DNA from: JACQID01 sp035289125
Lineage (GTDB): Archaea; Aenigmatarchaeota; Aenigmatarchaeia; GW2011-AR5
Direction of reading: 5' to 3'
Length of the DNA stretch: 41,211 nt
Assembly: GCA_035289125.1 (NCBI GenBank)
Contig: DATDXW010000064.1
Span: forward strand, 1 to 41,211
A program made the translations under genes and the position numbers. Shown here piece after piece: positions 23,671 to 30,586 of the stretch (positions are counted from its first letter, which is position 1; the number at the start of each line of letters is the position of its first letter). A model generated the notes under the pieces. It saw only the letters and a program-made list of their open reading frames with translations. It was not told where the DNA came from and made no database searches.

Positions 23671-23723
23671 TCAATTGTCGGCAGAAATATTACGAGGGGG
23701 TCGGCTCGCTCTAATTTGGTTTT

Positions 23724-23984
23724 TTAATCTCCCTTACTTTGAAGAGCATAAGGTTCAAACATTAGAATGTAAGTATCTTCTTCGCTTGTGGGACAATGCT
23801 CTATTCTATAATCGCCAACGCGGACTCTGAATATTTTCTCTTTTCTGTTGACTACTCTCTTGACATCACTTGGGAAAGGGTCATGCGTTAGCTTTTCTAT
23901 TTCTTCAACAATTCGCTTTGCGATTTGTTTTTCAGTCTTCTTTAGAAATTTTCTGGCTTGAGAAGAAAATTCAACAACAAACAT
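23724..23984 (-). CDS. relE: RelE/ParE-family mRNA interferase-like toxin
   Basis: This is an 86-residue protein from ATG 23984; the longer frame from 24062 overlaps the antitoxin. The order MFVVEFSSQARKFLKK, IAKRIVEEIEKLTHDPFPSD, then KIFRVRVGDYRIEHC is the compact RelE/ParE fold with its VRVGDYRI strand. The C-terminal end is slightly divergent (ILMFEPYAL). RelE toxins cleave mRNA on the ribosome. The antitoxin frame ends one base upstream, but that frame carries an early stop. It is AT-rich and lies in the island between two attC-like sites, a common cargo in integron arrays. Confidence 0.8.
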   Translation of the reverse strand: MFVVEFSSQARKFLKKTEKQIAKRIVEEIEKLTHDPFPSDVKRVVNRKEKIFRVRVGDYRIEHCPTSEEDTYILMFEPYALQSKGD

Positions 23985-23985
23985 T

Positions 23986-24189
23986 TCATAACCCCAACTC
24001 CTTTTTGAGTTCGGAAAGTGGGTTCGTTTTTCCTTCTTTGAGTTCCCGCATACTTTGTTCAAATCGCCTACTTCCCTCTGTAGTCATTATCGTATCTGGA
24101 TCAAACATGTGCTTTTTAATGAATACGACTTCTTTCCTTAATTCCTTTAGCTCATCGTATATTCTTTAAACGGTAGTTATTTCTGCCAT
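23986..24189 (-). pseudogene. Antitoxin gene partner of RelE, interrupted by TAA
   Basis: From ATG 24189 the frame reads MAEITTV, then TAA (24166-24168), then continues open as RIYDELKELRKEVVFIKKHM and on to EGKTNPLSELKKELGL before TGA at 23986-23988, one base from the toxin ATG. The whole string, read through the stop, has the length and style of archaeal RelB-type antitoxins. A single base change would restore a sense codon. Translation from the inner ATG would give about 42 residues and lose the N-terminal DNA-binding part. The toxin reading frame looks intact. Confidence 0.7.
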
Positions 24190-24322
24190 AATACCTCTTT
24201 TGCGGTATCTTTATTTAAGTCTAACGGCGGCTTAATGACGGATTTCTGAACTCTTCGCTTCCTCGGAAGCTTGTTTTTGGCAATACTTCAATTTAGCCTT
24301 CAGACATTTTACGCCAAAAAGG

Positions 24323-24401
24323 ACTTAACACGAATGTTACGGCTTACTTCGTGCGCCCATGTCCGCCTTTGGCGAACATCGCAAAATCCGATACGTTATA
24401 T
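24323..24401 (-). repeat. attC-like folded site 2
   Basis: ACTTAAC (24323-24329) and GTTATAT (24395-24401) match both ends of site 1 exactly, 79 bases apart. Inside, CGaATGTTaCG pairs with CGAACATCG through two unpaired A bases, like the extrahelical bases of attC hairpins. An alternative outer box GTCTAAC lies at 24219-24225. The right edge continues into GACATTGGGGTTCGGGCTCT, repeated at 24622-24641. Confidence 0.45.
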
Positions 24402-24460
24402 GACATTGGGGTTCGGGCTCTAACTGACTGTTAATTATCTACAAAAATAGAATAAACCTC

Positions 24461-24604
24461 TTATCGTTTAGCGACAAAGTGATTTTTTCCCACATCTACC
24501 GCGTTTTTTTCGGCCATCTTCTTTTTGAATGCTGCCGGGCGATCTATGATTTCTCCAGTTTCACTTACAAAGATATCACCCAAATTCCTGCTGGAACTTC
24601 TCAA
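24461..24604 (-). CDS. Short hypothetical protein, cassette-like, TTG start
   Basis: The minus-strand frame from TTG 24604 gives 47 residues: MRSSSRNLGDIFVSETGEII then DRPAAFKKKMAEKNAVDVGK and NHFVAKR. It looks like a genuine basic polypeptide. No ATG is available, because the upstream frame enters the conserved repeat at 24615. I recognise no family. It fills the space between attC-like site 2 and the next repeat copy, the way small orphan genes fill integron cassettes. Confidence 0.4.
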   Translation of the reverse strand: MRSSSRNLGDIFVSETGEIIDRPAAFKKKMAEKNAVDVGKNHFVAKR

Positions 24605-24614
24605 AGTCTCGGAC

Positions 24615-24641
24615 GTTGTATGACGTCGGGTTTCGGGCTCT
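24615..24641 (+). repeat. Second copy of the GTTRTATGAC...TTCGGGCTCT repeat
   Basis: This 27-base block matches 24395-24421 at 23 positions. Its core GGGTTTCGGGC recurs inverted at 25203-25215 (GCGCCCGAAACCC), beyond the next gene, so the gene at 24648-25133 is bracketed by inverted copies. Confidence 0.6.
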
Positions 24642-24647
24642 CCTCCT

Positions 24648-25133
24648 TTACCAGAAAAAGTGGCATTGAGTATAGCCGGGTCTCCATCGATAAGAACCGA
24701 AACTTCTGTGTCCTTGAGAGGGGGTTACTTTCAAATAATCTCTTTGAGCCATAATACTTTTCCACTCTCTAGCTATTTCTTCCAGTGAAGAAATAGTATA
24801 ACCTATATGTTCAGGAATCGGAGGTATCCCTTCTCTATGTGGAAAATCTGTAACACATATCTGGGTACTCCCAGCACCACAACCTACAAGACTTTTAAGA
24901 TACTGGTTGGGAACGTAGAGCAAACCTGATTTGCCAGCCGATACGAATCGTCTACCCGGGTGATACGCCTCTATATGCGGCATTACTTCAGCACCCAGAT
25001 GATAGTATTCTGCGGGATCTCTAGGGATTCTAACTTCTATTACATCAGAAATATTTTCCAGTCCATCTAATAATTTCCCTAATACCTCATCCCAAGCATG
25101 TGTTCTACGTTGCTCTTCTGTCAACGTGGTCAT
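24648..25133 (-). CDS. Hypothetical protein, 161 residues
   Basis: This protein begins MTTLTEEQRRTHAWDEVLGK. It has a mixed fold with DVIEVRIPRDPAEYYHLGAE, RRFVSAGKSGLLYVPNQYLK and CGAGSTQICVTDFPHREG. The last 20 residues (GSYRWRPGYTQCHFFW) run into the repeat border and may be an acquired end. I recognise no family and see no membrane segment. The gene is bracketed by inverted copies of a GGGTTTCGGGC repeat and is part of the island. It is a possible cassette gene. Confidence 0.5.
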   Translation of the reverse strand: MTTLTEEQRRTHAWDEVLGKLLDGLENISDVIEVRIPRDPAEYYHLGAEVMPHIEAYHPGRRFVSAGKSGLLYVPNQYLKSLVGCGAGSTQICVTDFPHREGIPPIPEHIGYTISSLEEIAREWKSIMAQRDYLKVTPSQGHRSFGSYRWRPGYTQCHFFW

Positions 25134-25223
25134 AATTTATCTCCATATCTTTCTTCTGCTTTTTGCTATTACTTCCATACATAAGTATTTAATAATTTTT
25201 CGGCGCCCGAAACCCAACGCTTC

Positions 25224-25347
25224 GCAATTACCTTTGTGATTGATAAGTATAGTAAACTGCGTAATTTGTGTGACATACATTACGCAGTTTACATATAGAC
25301 AACTGCTAATAATATGTCACCTAAGTTTCGCAGTTATCTATAATTGC
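25224..25347. ncRNA. Candidate structured element with two hairpins and complementary loops
   Basis: Between 25134 and 25617 (484 bases) there is no gene. Stem 1 pairs 25252-25265 with 25279-25292 (14 bp, perfect, 13-base loop). Stem 2 pairs 25294-25306 with 25330-25342 (12 of 13 pairs). Loop 1 contains GTGACATA and loop 2 contains TATGTCAC, exact complements able to form a kissing interaction. GCAATTA/TAATTGC (25224-25230, 25341-25347) can close the outside. Unit 2 resembles the reverse complement of unit 1. No promoter is assigned, so DNA-level roles remain possible. Confidence 0.45.
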
Positions 25348-25369
25348 TCTATCTCGACAATATTTCAAA

Positions 25370-25552
25370 TATAGGATACGATGCATTCGCAGAATGCGGG
25401 CGTTAGTAAAGGAACGGAGAAAGACTTCCTACGCACGGTTCGGTTTTTGACGGTGCGGGTTGTAAAAGCATAATATGGGATACGATTCACGAATGAAATG
25501 AGTGAAGGGTATTGGCATACGACGCATTCGAAGAATGCGGGGTATATTTATA
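25370..25552 (+). repeat. Composite repeat upstream of rpl1
   Basis: In order: GGATACGATGCATTC-GCA-GAATGC hairpin (25383-25397), then AGAAAGACTTCCTACGCACG with TTTTTGACGGTGCGGGTTGT (25418-25461), then AAAAGCATAATATGGGATAC (25463-25482), and a hairpin CGCATTC-GAA-GAATGCG (25523-25539). This joins the two dispersed repeat families in one copy, directly before the rpl1 promoter. Confidence 0.7.
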
Positions 25553-25564
25553 TACTTTACGGCG

Positions 25565-25609
25565 ATACGTAGTAAAGTCCGTATACTGTCGCGCTTCTGC
25601 GGCAGGAGG
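25565..25609 (+). promoter_or_regulatory. Two-hairpin leader of rpl1 covering the SD sequence
   Basis: Downstream of box A TTTATATAC (about 25547-25555), the leader folds as ATACG/CGTAT (25565-25569, 25580-25584; loop TAGTAAAGTC) and CTGTCGC/GCGGCAG (25586-25592, 25599-25605). The second hairpin ends in the AGGAGG Shine-Dalgarno (25604-25609). uL1 represses its own operon through a leader structure in methanogens, so a similar control is possible here. Confidence 0.45.
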
Positions 25610-25617
25610 ACGTTTGT

Positions 25618-26220
25618 ATGAAAGTGGAAGACGCGATAAAGGAGATACGAAGCCAGCCGAAGAGAAACTTCGCACAAGGCGTGGAACTTAACATAATACT
25701 CAAGAATATAGACCCAAAGAGGCCCGAGCAGCGCTTCAGCAAAGACGTGGTGCTGCCGCACGGCCGGGGAAAGGATGTGAAAGTAGGAATAATGTCCGAC
25801 AAAATACCGAATGCCATAACCAAGAGCGACCTGGAAAGCATGACAACCGACACCAAAAAGATGCGCGCCATGCTCAAAGATTATAGATATTTCCTCTGCG
25901 AACCGCCGCTCATGGTGACGGTCGGCAAGGTGCTTGGAAAATACCTCGGTCCCAAGGGAAGGATGCCCAAGCCCATCATGCCTACGATGTCCGTGGAAAA
26001 GATGATGGAGAGCTTCACGAAATCCGTTACGCTGCGGATGCAGGACTCCGTTTCTCTCAACGTGCCGGTGGGCACGGAAAGCATGGAAGATGCGAAGCTC
26101 GCAGACAACGTTAATGCCGTACTGAACGAGCTGAAGGCGATGCTGCCCAAGGGTGCCAACCAGATAAAGCGCGTCATACTGAAAACTACCATGGGCAAAC
26201 CGGTGATTATGGATGATTAA
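25618..26220 (+). CDS. rpl1: Ribosomal protein uL1
   Basis: This 200-residue protein is the mobile L1-stalk component. The two-domain pattern is present: N/C-terminal domain I (KVEDAIKEIRSQPKRNFAQG; KGANQIKRVILKTTMGKPV) and inserted domain II with LGKYLGPKGRMPKPIMPTMS, the hallmark sequence. The start follows a strong AGGAGG. Its 3' end overlaps rpl10 by 8 bases. It is separated from rpl11 by the island and has its own promoter. Confidence 0.97.
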   Translation: MKVEDAIKEIRSQPKRNFAQGVELNIILKNIDPKRPEQRFSKDVVLPHGRGKDVKVGIMSDKIPNAITKSDLESMTTDTKKMRAMLKDYRYFLCEPPLMVTVGKVLGKYLGPKGRMPKPIMPTMSVEKMMESFTKSVTLRMQDSVSLNVPVGTESMEDAKLADNVNAVLNELKAMLPKGANQIKRVILKTTMGKPVIMDD

Positions 26221-27055
26221 GTCGCGAAAGGCTGAGGAAGTGGAAAAACTGGCTGCTCTTGCGAGAGAGTACTCCGTCATGGGGATACTGAACATAAGGA
26301 AAATGCCCACGAAACAGATGCAAAAGATAAAGGCAAACCTGAAGGGCAATGCCACGGTGAAGGTAAGCAAAAACATACTCATCAGAAAGGCAATGGAAAA
26401 GGCAGGCAAGGACCTCACTGCCCTCTCGGAGAGTGTAACCGGCGAGACCGCAGTCATATTTTCGAATGACAATCCATTCAGGCTTTTCGCGATGCTCAAG
26501 CGCAACCGCATCCCGTCTGCCGCCAAAGCCGGTGACATAGCACCAGACGACATAACAGTCCAGAAAGGTCCGACCGGGCTTCCGCCGGGCCCTGCGATAA
26601 CCACGCTGCAGAAGCTCGGGTTAAAGACGACTGTGGAGGCAGGCAAGATAGCTGTTGCGGATGACAAAGTCGTCGTCAAGAAGGGCGCGGTGATAACGAA
26701 AGAGCTTGCGAACGGCTTTAATCTTCTAAAAATGCAGCCGATGCAGATAGGCGTGGACATGATTGCCGCGTGGGAGCAGGGCACCATTTACACGAGCGAC
26801 ATACTCAATATAGACCAAGACGAATACCGGAAGAGCGTGGAGCGCGCCGTCATGGATGCGTTCAACCTCGCTGTAAACGCCAGCTATCCAACGAAGGATA
26901 CGATAAATGCGATGATAAGCAAGGCGTTCTATGAGGCGAAAAGCCTTGCGCTGTCCGCAAACATAACGGAAAAGGAATTCATAGGTGAAGTTCTCGCCAA
27001 TGCTATGCGCGAAGCCAAAGCGCTGGAAGACTTGCACAAAGAGGTGAAAAAATGA
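26213..27055 (+). CDS. rpl10: Ribosomal protein uL10 (P0)
   Basis: This 280-residue protein is the base of the ribosomal stalk. The rRNA-binding N part has VMGILNIRKMPTKQMQKIKA and KVSKNILIRKAMEKAG. The archaeal insert follows, with GPTGLPPGPAITTLQKLGLK. C-terminal helices (from about residue 205) bind P1/L12 dimers. The end is short (ALEDLHKEVKK) and lacks the usual acidic GLGALFG-type tail seen in P1. It overlaps rpl1 by 8 bases and rpl12 by 4 bases. Confidence 0.95.
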   Translation: MIKSRKAEEVEKLAALAREYSVMGILNIRKMPTKQMQKIKANLKGNATVKVSKNILIRKAMEKAGKDLTALSESVTGETAVIFSNDNPFRLFAMLKRNRIPSAAKAGDIAPDDITVQKGPTGLPPGPAITTLQKLGLKTTVEAGKIAVADDKVVVKKGAVITKELANGFNLLKMQPMQIGVDMIAAWEQGTIYTSDILNIDQDEYRKSVERAVMDAFNLAVNASYPTKDTINAMISKAFYEAKSLALSANITEKEFIGEVLANAMREAKALEDLHKEVKK

Positions 27056-27348
27056 ACTTAGTGTACGGAGCCCTTCTTCTGCACTCCGCAGGAAAGGCAG
27101 TGGACGAAGCGGGAATGAAAAAGGTAGCCGATGCGACCGGTTTCAAGGTGGACGACGTTCAGATAAAGGCGCTCGTTGCAGCGCTTGAGGGCGTCAACAT
27201 AGAGGAAGCCATAAGCAAGGCAGCAATGCCCGTAGCAGCTGCTGCGCCTGTGCAGGCGAAGGAGGAAAAGAAGGAAGTCAAGAATGAAGAAGACGAAAGC
27301 AAGAAAGCCGAAGAGGCAGCCGCAGGTTTGGGCGCGCTATTCGGATAA
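27052..27348 (+). CDS. rpl12: Ribosomal protein P1 (L12)
   Basis: This 98-residue acidic stalk protein has an N-terminal dimerisation domain (MNLVYGALLLHSAGKAVDEA), an Ala-rich hinge (AAMPVAAAAPVQA), a charged stretch and the factor-binding tail AGLGALFG. It ends the operon, followed by a T-rich terminator. Confidence 0.97.
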   Translation: MNLVYGALLLHSAGKAVDEAGMKKVADATGFKVDDVQIKALVAALEGVNIEEAISKAAMPVAAAAPVQAKEEKKEVKNEEDESKKAEEAAAGLGALFG

Positions 27349-27372
27349 ATTTTTTAATTTTTTTGTTTTCAA
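27349..27372 (+). terminator. T-rich terminator after rpl12
   Basis: ATTTTTTAATTTTTTTGTTT follows the rpl12 stop directly, matching archaeal oligo-T termination without a required stem. Confidence 0.6.
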
Positions 27373-27475
27373 TTTTATTTGATTAGTTCTTACTTCGGGC
27401 TTTGTGTCGTGACTTTTGAGTGAGGGTGTGAAGTGTAAACTGGGCATTTTTATACATTAATACCCTGATAGTCTT

Positions 27476-27970
27476 ATGACTTTGAATGATACCTACACGC
27501 GACTCATTGAATTTCTTGACCAACATGGAGCGCATTATAAACTGATTGACCATCCGCCGGAGGGACGAACTGAAATTGTCAGCCCGATGCGCGGCAACAA
27601 AGTTTCACAAGCGGCAAAGTGTATTGTTATCATGGTGAAGATCGGAAAGAAAGTAACGAAGTATGTTTTGGGCGTTGTACCAGGCGATGCAAAAATAGAT
27701 TTGAACGCCGTTAAAGAATTGTTCGGTGGTACATACATCTCTTTTGCTACTCCAGAGATTGCAGAAAGACTGGCAGGCAGTGTTGCCGGTACTATTCTTC
27801 CGTTTTCCTTCAATCCCGAGATGGAATTAATCGCTGACCCGTCACTGTTGAAAAACGACGAAATCTATTTCAACGCCGCCCGATTGGACCATTCAATGGC
27901 ATTGAAAACGGATGACTATGTAGATTTGGCCAAGCCGCGTATTGAGCACATAGTGAAAGATTCCGAGTGA
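27476..27970 (+). CDS. YbaK/ProX-type tRNA trans-editing domain
   Basis: This 164-residue, free-standing editing domain has HGAHYKLIDHPPEGRTEI, SQAAKCIVIMVKIG (with the conserved Lys of the family), FGGTYISFATPEIAERL and a closing DDYVDLAKP. Proteins of this family deacylate Cys-, Ala- or other mischarged tRNA-Pro, or related small-amino-acid errors. It ends 6 bases before alaS, so the two are likely one transcript, which hints at a substrate involving alanine. The start ATG 27476 follows a TTTTTATA box A (about 27447-27454). Confidence 0.8.
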   Translation: MTLNDTYTRLIEFLDQHGAHYKLIDHPPEGRTEIVSPMRGNKVSQAAKCIVIMVKIGKKVTKYVLGVVPGDAKIDLNAVKELFGGTYISFATPEIAERLAGSVAGTILPFSFNPEMELIADPSLLKNDEIYFNAARLDHSMALKTDDYVDLAKPRIEHIVKDSE

Positions 27971-27976
27971 TACATC

Positions 27977-30586
27977 ATGCTCACCGACAAGGAACTGAAA
28001 AAGAAATTCGTCTTGGAGTTCGCCAAGACCCCGGCGAAGTATTACCCAAATGCCATGGCGGAAACGGGCTTCTCGCGCAAGAAGTGCGCGTCCTGCTTCA
28101 GAGCATTCTGGTCCGTGCTGCCGCGAAACGTGTGCGGCGATTCATCGTGCTGCAACGGCTATTCGTTCATCGGCGCCACGCCGGCAAAGAACGTGATGAG
28201 CTATCCGGACGTATGGCGGCGCTTCTCGGCGCTGTTGAAAAAGCAGGGCTACGCGCCGATAAACCGTTATCCTGTCAGTGCGCGGTGGCGAAACGACCTG
28301 CACTTCGTGGAAGCGTCAATAGATGACTTTATCCCGTACGTCGTCTCGGGCGAGGTGAAGCCGCCGGCCAACCCGCTGGTGGTGCCGCAGCCGTGCCTGC
28401 GCTTCAACGACATAGAAAACGTCGGAATAACCGGTGCTCACTACACGTGCTTCGTCATGATAGGGCAGCATCGCTTTGAAAAGCCGGCAGACTACAAAGC
28501 CGGCGATTACTTTTTGCATCTGCTGAAATGGTTCACCGAAGGCATGGGCATACCGCTGGAAGAAATAGTCCTGCACGAAGACGTCTGGGCGGGCTCCGGC
28601 AATTTCGGGCCGTGCATTGAATTTTTCTCGCGCGGGCTTGAGTTGGCTAATCAGGTTTACATGCAATACCGCCAGACAGAGAGCGGCTATGAAGACCTGC
28701 CGCTGAAAGTGCTGGACATGGGGATGGGGCAGGAAAGGAACGCATGGTTCTCGCGGGGCGCGCCCACGAGTTACGAGACGACTTTTCCCACCGTGCTGGA
28801 TTATTTGAAAAAGAAAGCGGGCGTGAAGACGGATGAAAAAGCCGTGAAAGAGTTCCTGCCTTATGCTTCTCTGCTGAACGTGGATGAAGTGCAGGACGTA
28901 GCAAAGGCGTGGAACACCGTAGCGAAGAAGACGTCATACGACGTTGCGGCGCTGAAAGAGCGCATACTTCCGCTGGCTGCTCTATATTCCATAGCTGAAC
29001 ACACGAGGGCGCTACTTTTTGCGTTAAACGACGGCACGTTGCCGAGCAACGTCGGCGGCGGCTATAACTTGCGATTAATACTAAGAAGGGCGTTTTCGCT
29101 CGCAAGAAAACATGAATGGGAAGTAGATTTCGCGAAGATAATGGAGATACACGCGTCCTTCCTTGAAAGCATGTATCCAGAGCTGAAGAGCTCGCTGAAA
29201 GCCGTGCCGGAAATAATAGCTTACGAGCAGGAAAAATATGACGCGACGGGAAAAAAGAGCCGCGAAATAATAGCGAAACTGAAGAGCGTGGACACGGAGA
29301 AGCTGATAGAACTTTACGACAGCCACGGGATAACACCGGAGACTGTGAAGAAAGAAAAGCCGGACGTGAGGATACCGGAGAACTTCTATCCGATGGTGGC
29401 GGAGCGCCACAGGCATGCGGCGAAGAAGGAGACGAAGATGCTGGATGTCAATGCGCCGGCGACGGAGATGTTGTACTATAAAGATGGCAGCGCCCGCACA
29501 TTCACCGCCAAATCATTGGTGATAAAAGACGGCTGGGTTGTGCTGGACAGGACGCTTTTCTATCCTGAAGGCGGCGGGCAACAGAACGACACCGGAACGA
29601 TAAACGGCGCCCGTGTAACGGACGTGCAGAAATTTGCCGGCGTGATAGGGCACAAGATTGAGAGCGTGCCGTTCAAAGCGGGCAGCACCGTGAAAGGGAC
29701 AGTTGACGATGACAGAAGAAACCGCCTCATGGCGCACCACAGCGCGATACATATAGTGAACGGCGTGGCGCGCAAAATACTGGGAAGCCATGTCTGGCAA
29801 GCCGGCACGCTAAAAACGCCGGACAAGGCGCATATAGACCTGACGCACTACAAGGCGCTTACCGACGAGGAACTGGATGCGATAGAACGGAAAGCAAACG
29901 AAGCCGTGGAGAAGCACGTCCACGTTTCCAAGCGCGTCATAGAGCGAACGGACGCCGAGAAAAAATACGGCATGACGATATACCAGGGTCCGGCAGTGCC
30001 GGCCAAAGAGCTGAGAATAATAGACATGGATGGCGTGGACGTGGAAGCATGCGGCGGCACGCATGTCGACAACACGGCGGATGTCGGAAAAATAATAATA
30101 ACCGGAACGGAAAAAATACAGGACGGGATAGTCAGGCTCACGCTCGTGGCAGGAAAGGCCGCGGAAGAATACCATGCGAAAATGAGCGCTCTGCTAAAGG
30201 AAACGGAAAAAATACTCGGCACGACTGATGTTGTGGGGGGAGCGGAGCGGCTTTTCAGCGAATGGAAAAACATGAAAAAGGAGCGGGAAAAGAGTGCCAT
30301 GGCAGGCGCGGAAGCGCTGCGTGGCACGCGCGTCGCGGTTCTGCCGCTTTCACGCGCGGAGCTGCTCGTCGTGACAAAAGCGGGCGGGACATACATATTA
30401 TTCGGAAGCAAAGACCACAGTATAGTGGTGACTTCTGAAAGTGGTAGCGCCGAAAAGCTTTTCGCAGAAGCCGTCAAACTTTGTGGAGGGAGAGGAGGCG
30501 GCGAAGGCGCGATAGCGCAGGGAGTTTACGAAAAAGAGCCTGATGAGAGCATGATCAAGAGAATGAGGAAGATTGTGGATGGATGA
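27977..30586 (+). CDS. alaS: Alanyl-tRNA synthetase, archaeal type
   Basis: This 869-residue class II enzyme has an N-terminal Cys cluster (KKCASCFRAFWSVLPRNVCG, then CC) of the archaeal form before the catalytic core (RWRNDLHFVEASIDDF; GSGNFGPCIEFF). The editing domain has HHSAIHIVNGV (HxxxH metal ligands) and CGGTHVDNT. The C-Ala domain ends with GGRGGGEGAIAQG. The length matches the family. It is co-transcribed with the YbaK-type editor. Its last codons overlap a 41-residue ORF. Confidence 0.95.
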   Translation: MLTDKELKKKFVLEFAKTPAKYYPNAMAETGFSRKKCASCFRAFWSVLPRNVCGDSSCCNGYSFIGATPAKNVMSYPDVWRRFSALLKKQGYAPINRYPVSARWRNDLHFVEASIDDFIPYVVSGEVKPPANPLVVPQPCLRFNDIENVGITGAHYTCFVMIGQHRFEKPADYKAGDYFLHLLKWFTEGMGIPLEEIVLHEDVWAGSGNFGPCIEFFSRGLELANQVYMQYRQTESGYEDLPLKVLDMGMGQERNAWFSRGAPTSYETTFPTVLDYLKKKAGVKTDEKAVKEFLPYASLLNVDEVQDVAKAWNTVAKKTSYDVAALKERILPLAALYSIAEHTRALLFALNDGTLPSNVGGGYNLRLILRRAFSLARKHEWEVDFAKIMEIHASFLESMYPELKSSLKAVPEIIAYEQEKYDATGKKSREIIAKLKSVDTEKLIELYDSHGITPETVKKEKPDVRIPENFYPMVAERHRHAAKKETKMLDVNAPATEMLYYKDGSARTFTAKSLVIKDGWVVLDRTLFYPEGGGQQNDTGTINGARVTDVQKFAGVIGHKIESVPFKAGSTVKGTVDDDRRNRLMAHHSAIHIVNGVARKILGSHVWQAGTLKTPDKAHIDLTHYKALTDEELDAIERKANEAVEKHVHVSKRVIERTDAEKKYGMTIYQGPAVPAKELRIIDMDGVDVEACGGTHVDNTADVGKIIITGTEKIQDGIVRLTLVAGKAAEEYHAKMSALLKETEKILGTTDVVGGAERLFSEWKNMKKEREKSAMAGAEALRGTRVAVLPLSRAELLVVTKAGGTYILFGSKDHSIVVTSESGSAEKLFAEAVKLCGGRGGGEGAIAQGVYEKEPDESMIKRMRKIVDG

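Noticed and set aside
23511..23723. CRISPR-like array
   Set aside because: The repeats are inverted and of unequal spacing; there are no regular direct repeats with unique spacers and no cas genes in the window.
25429..26787. 452-codon minus-strand ORF opposite rpl1 and rpl10
   Set aside because: Antisense shadow of two well-identified ribosomal genes.
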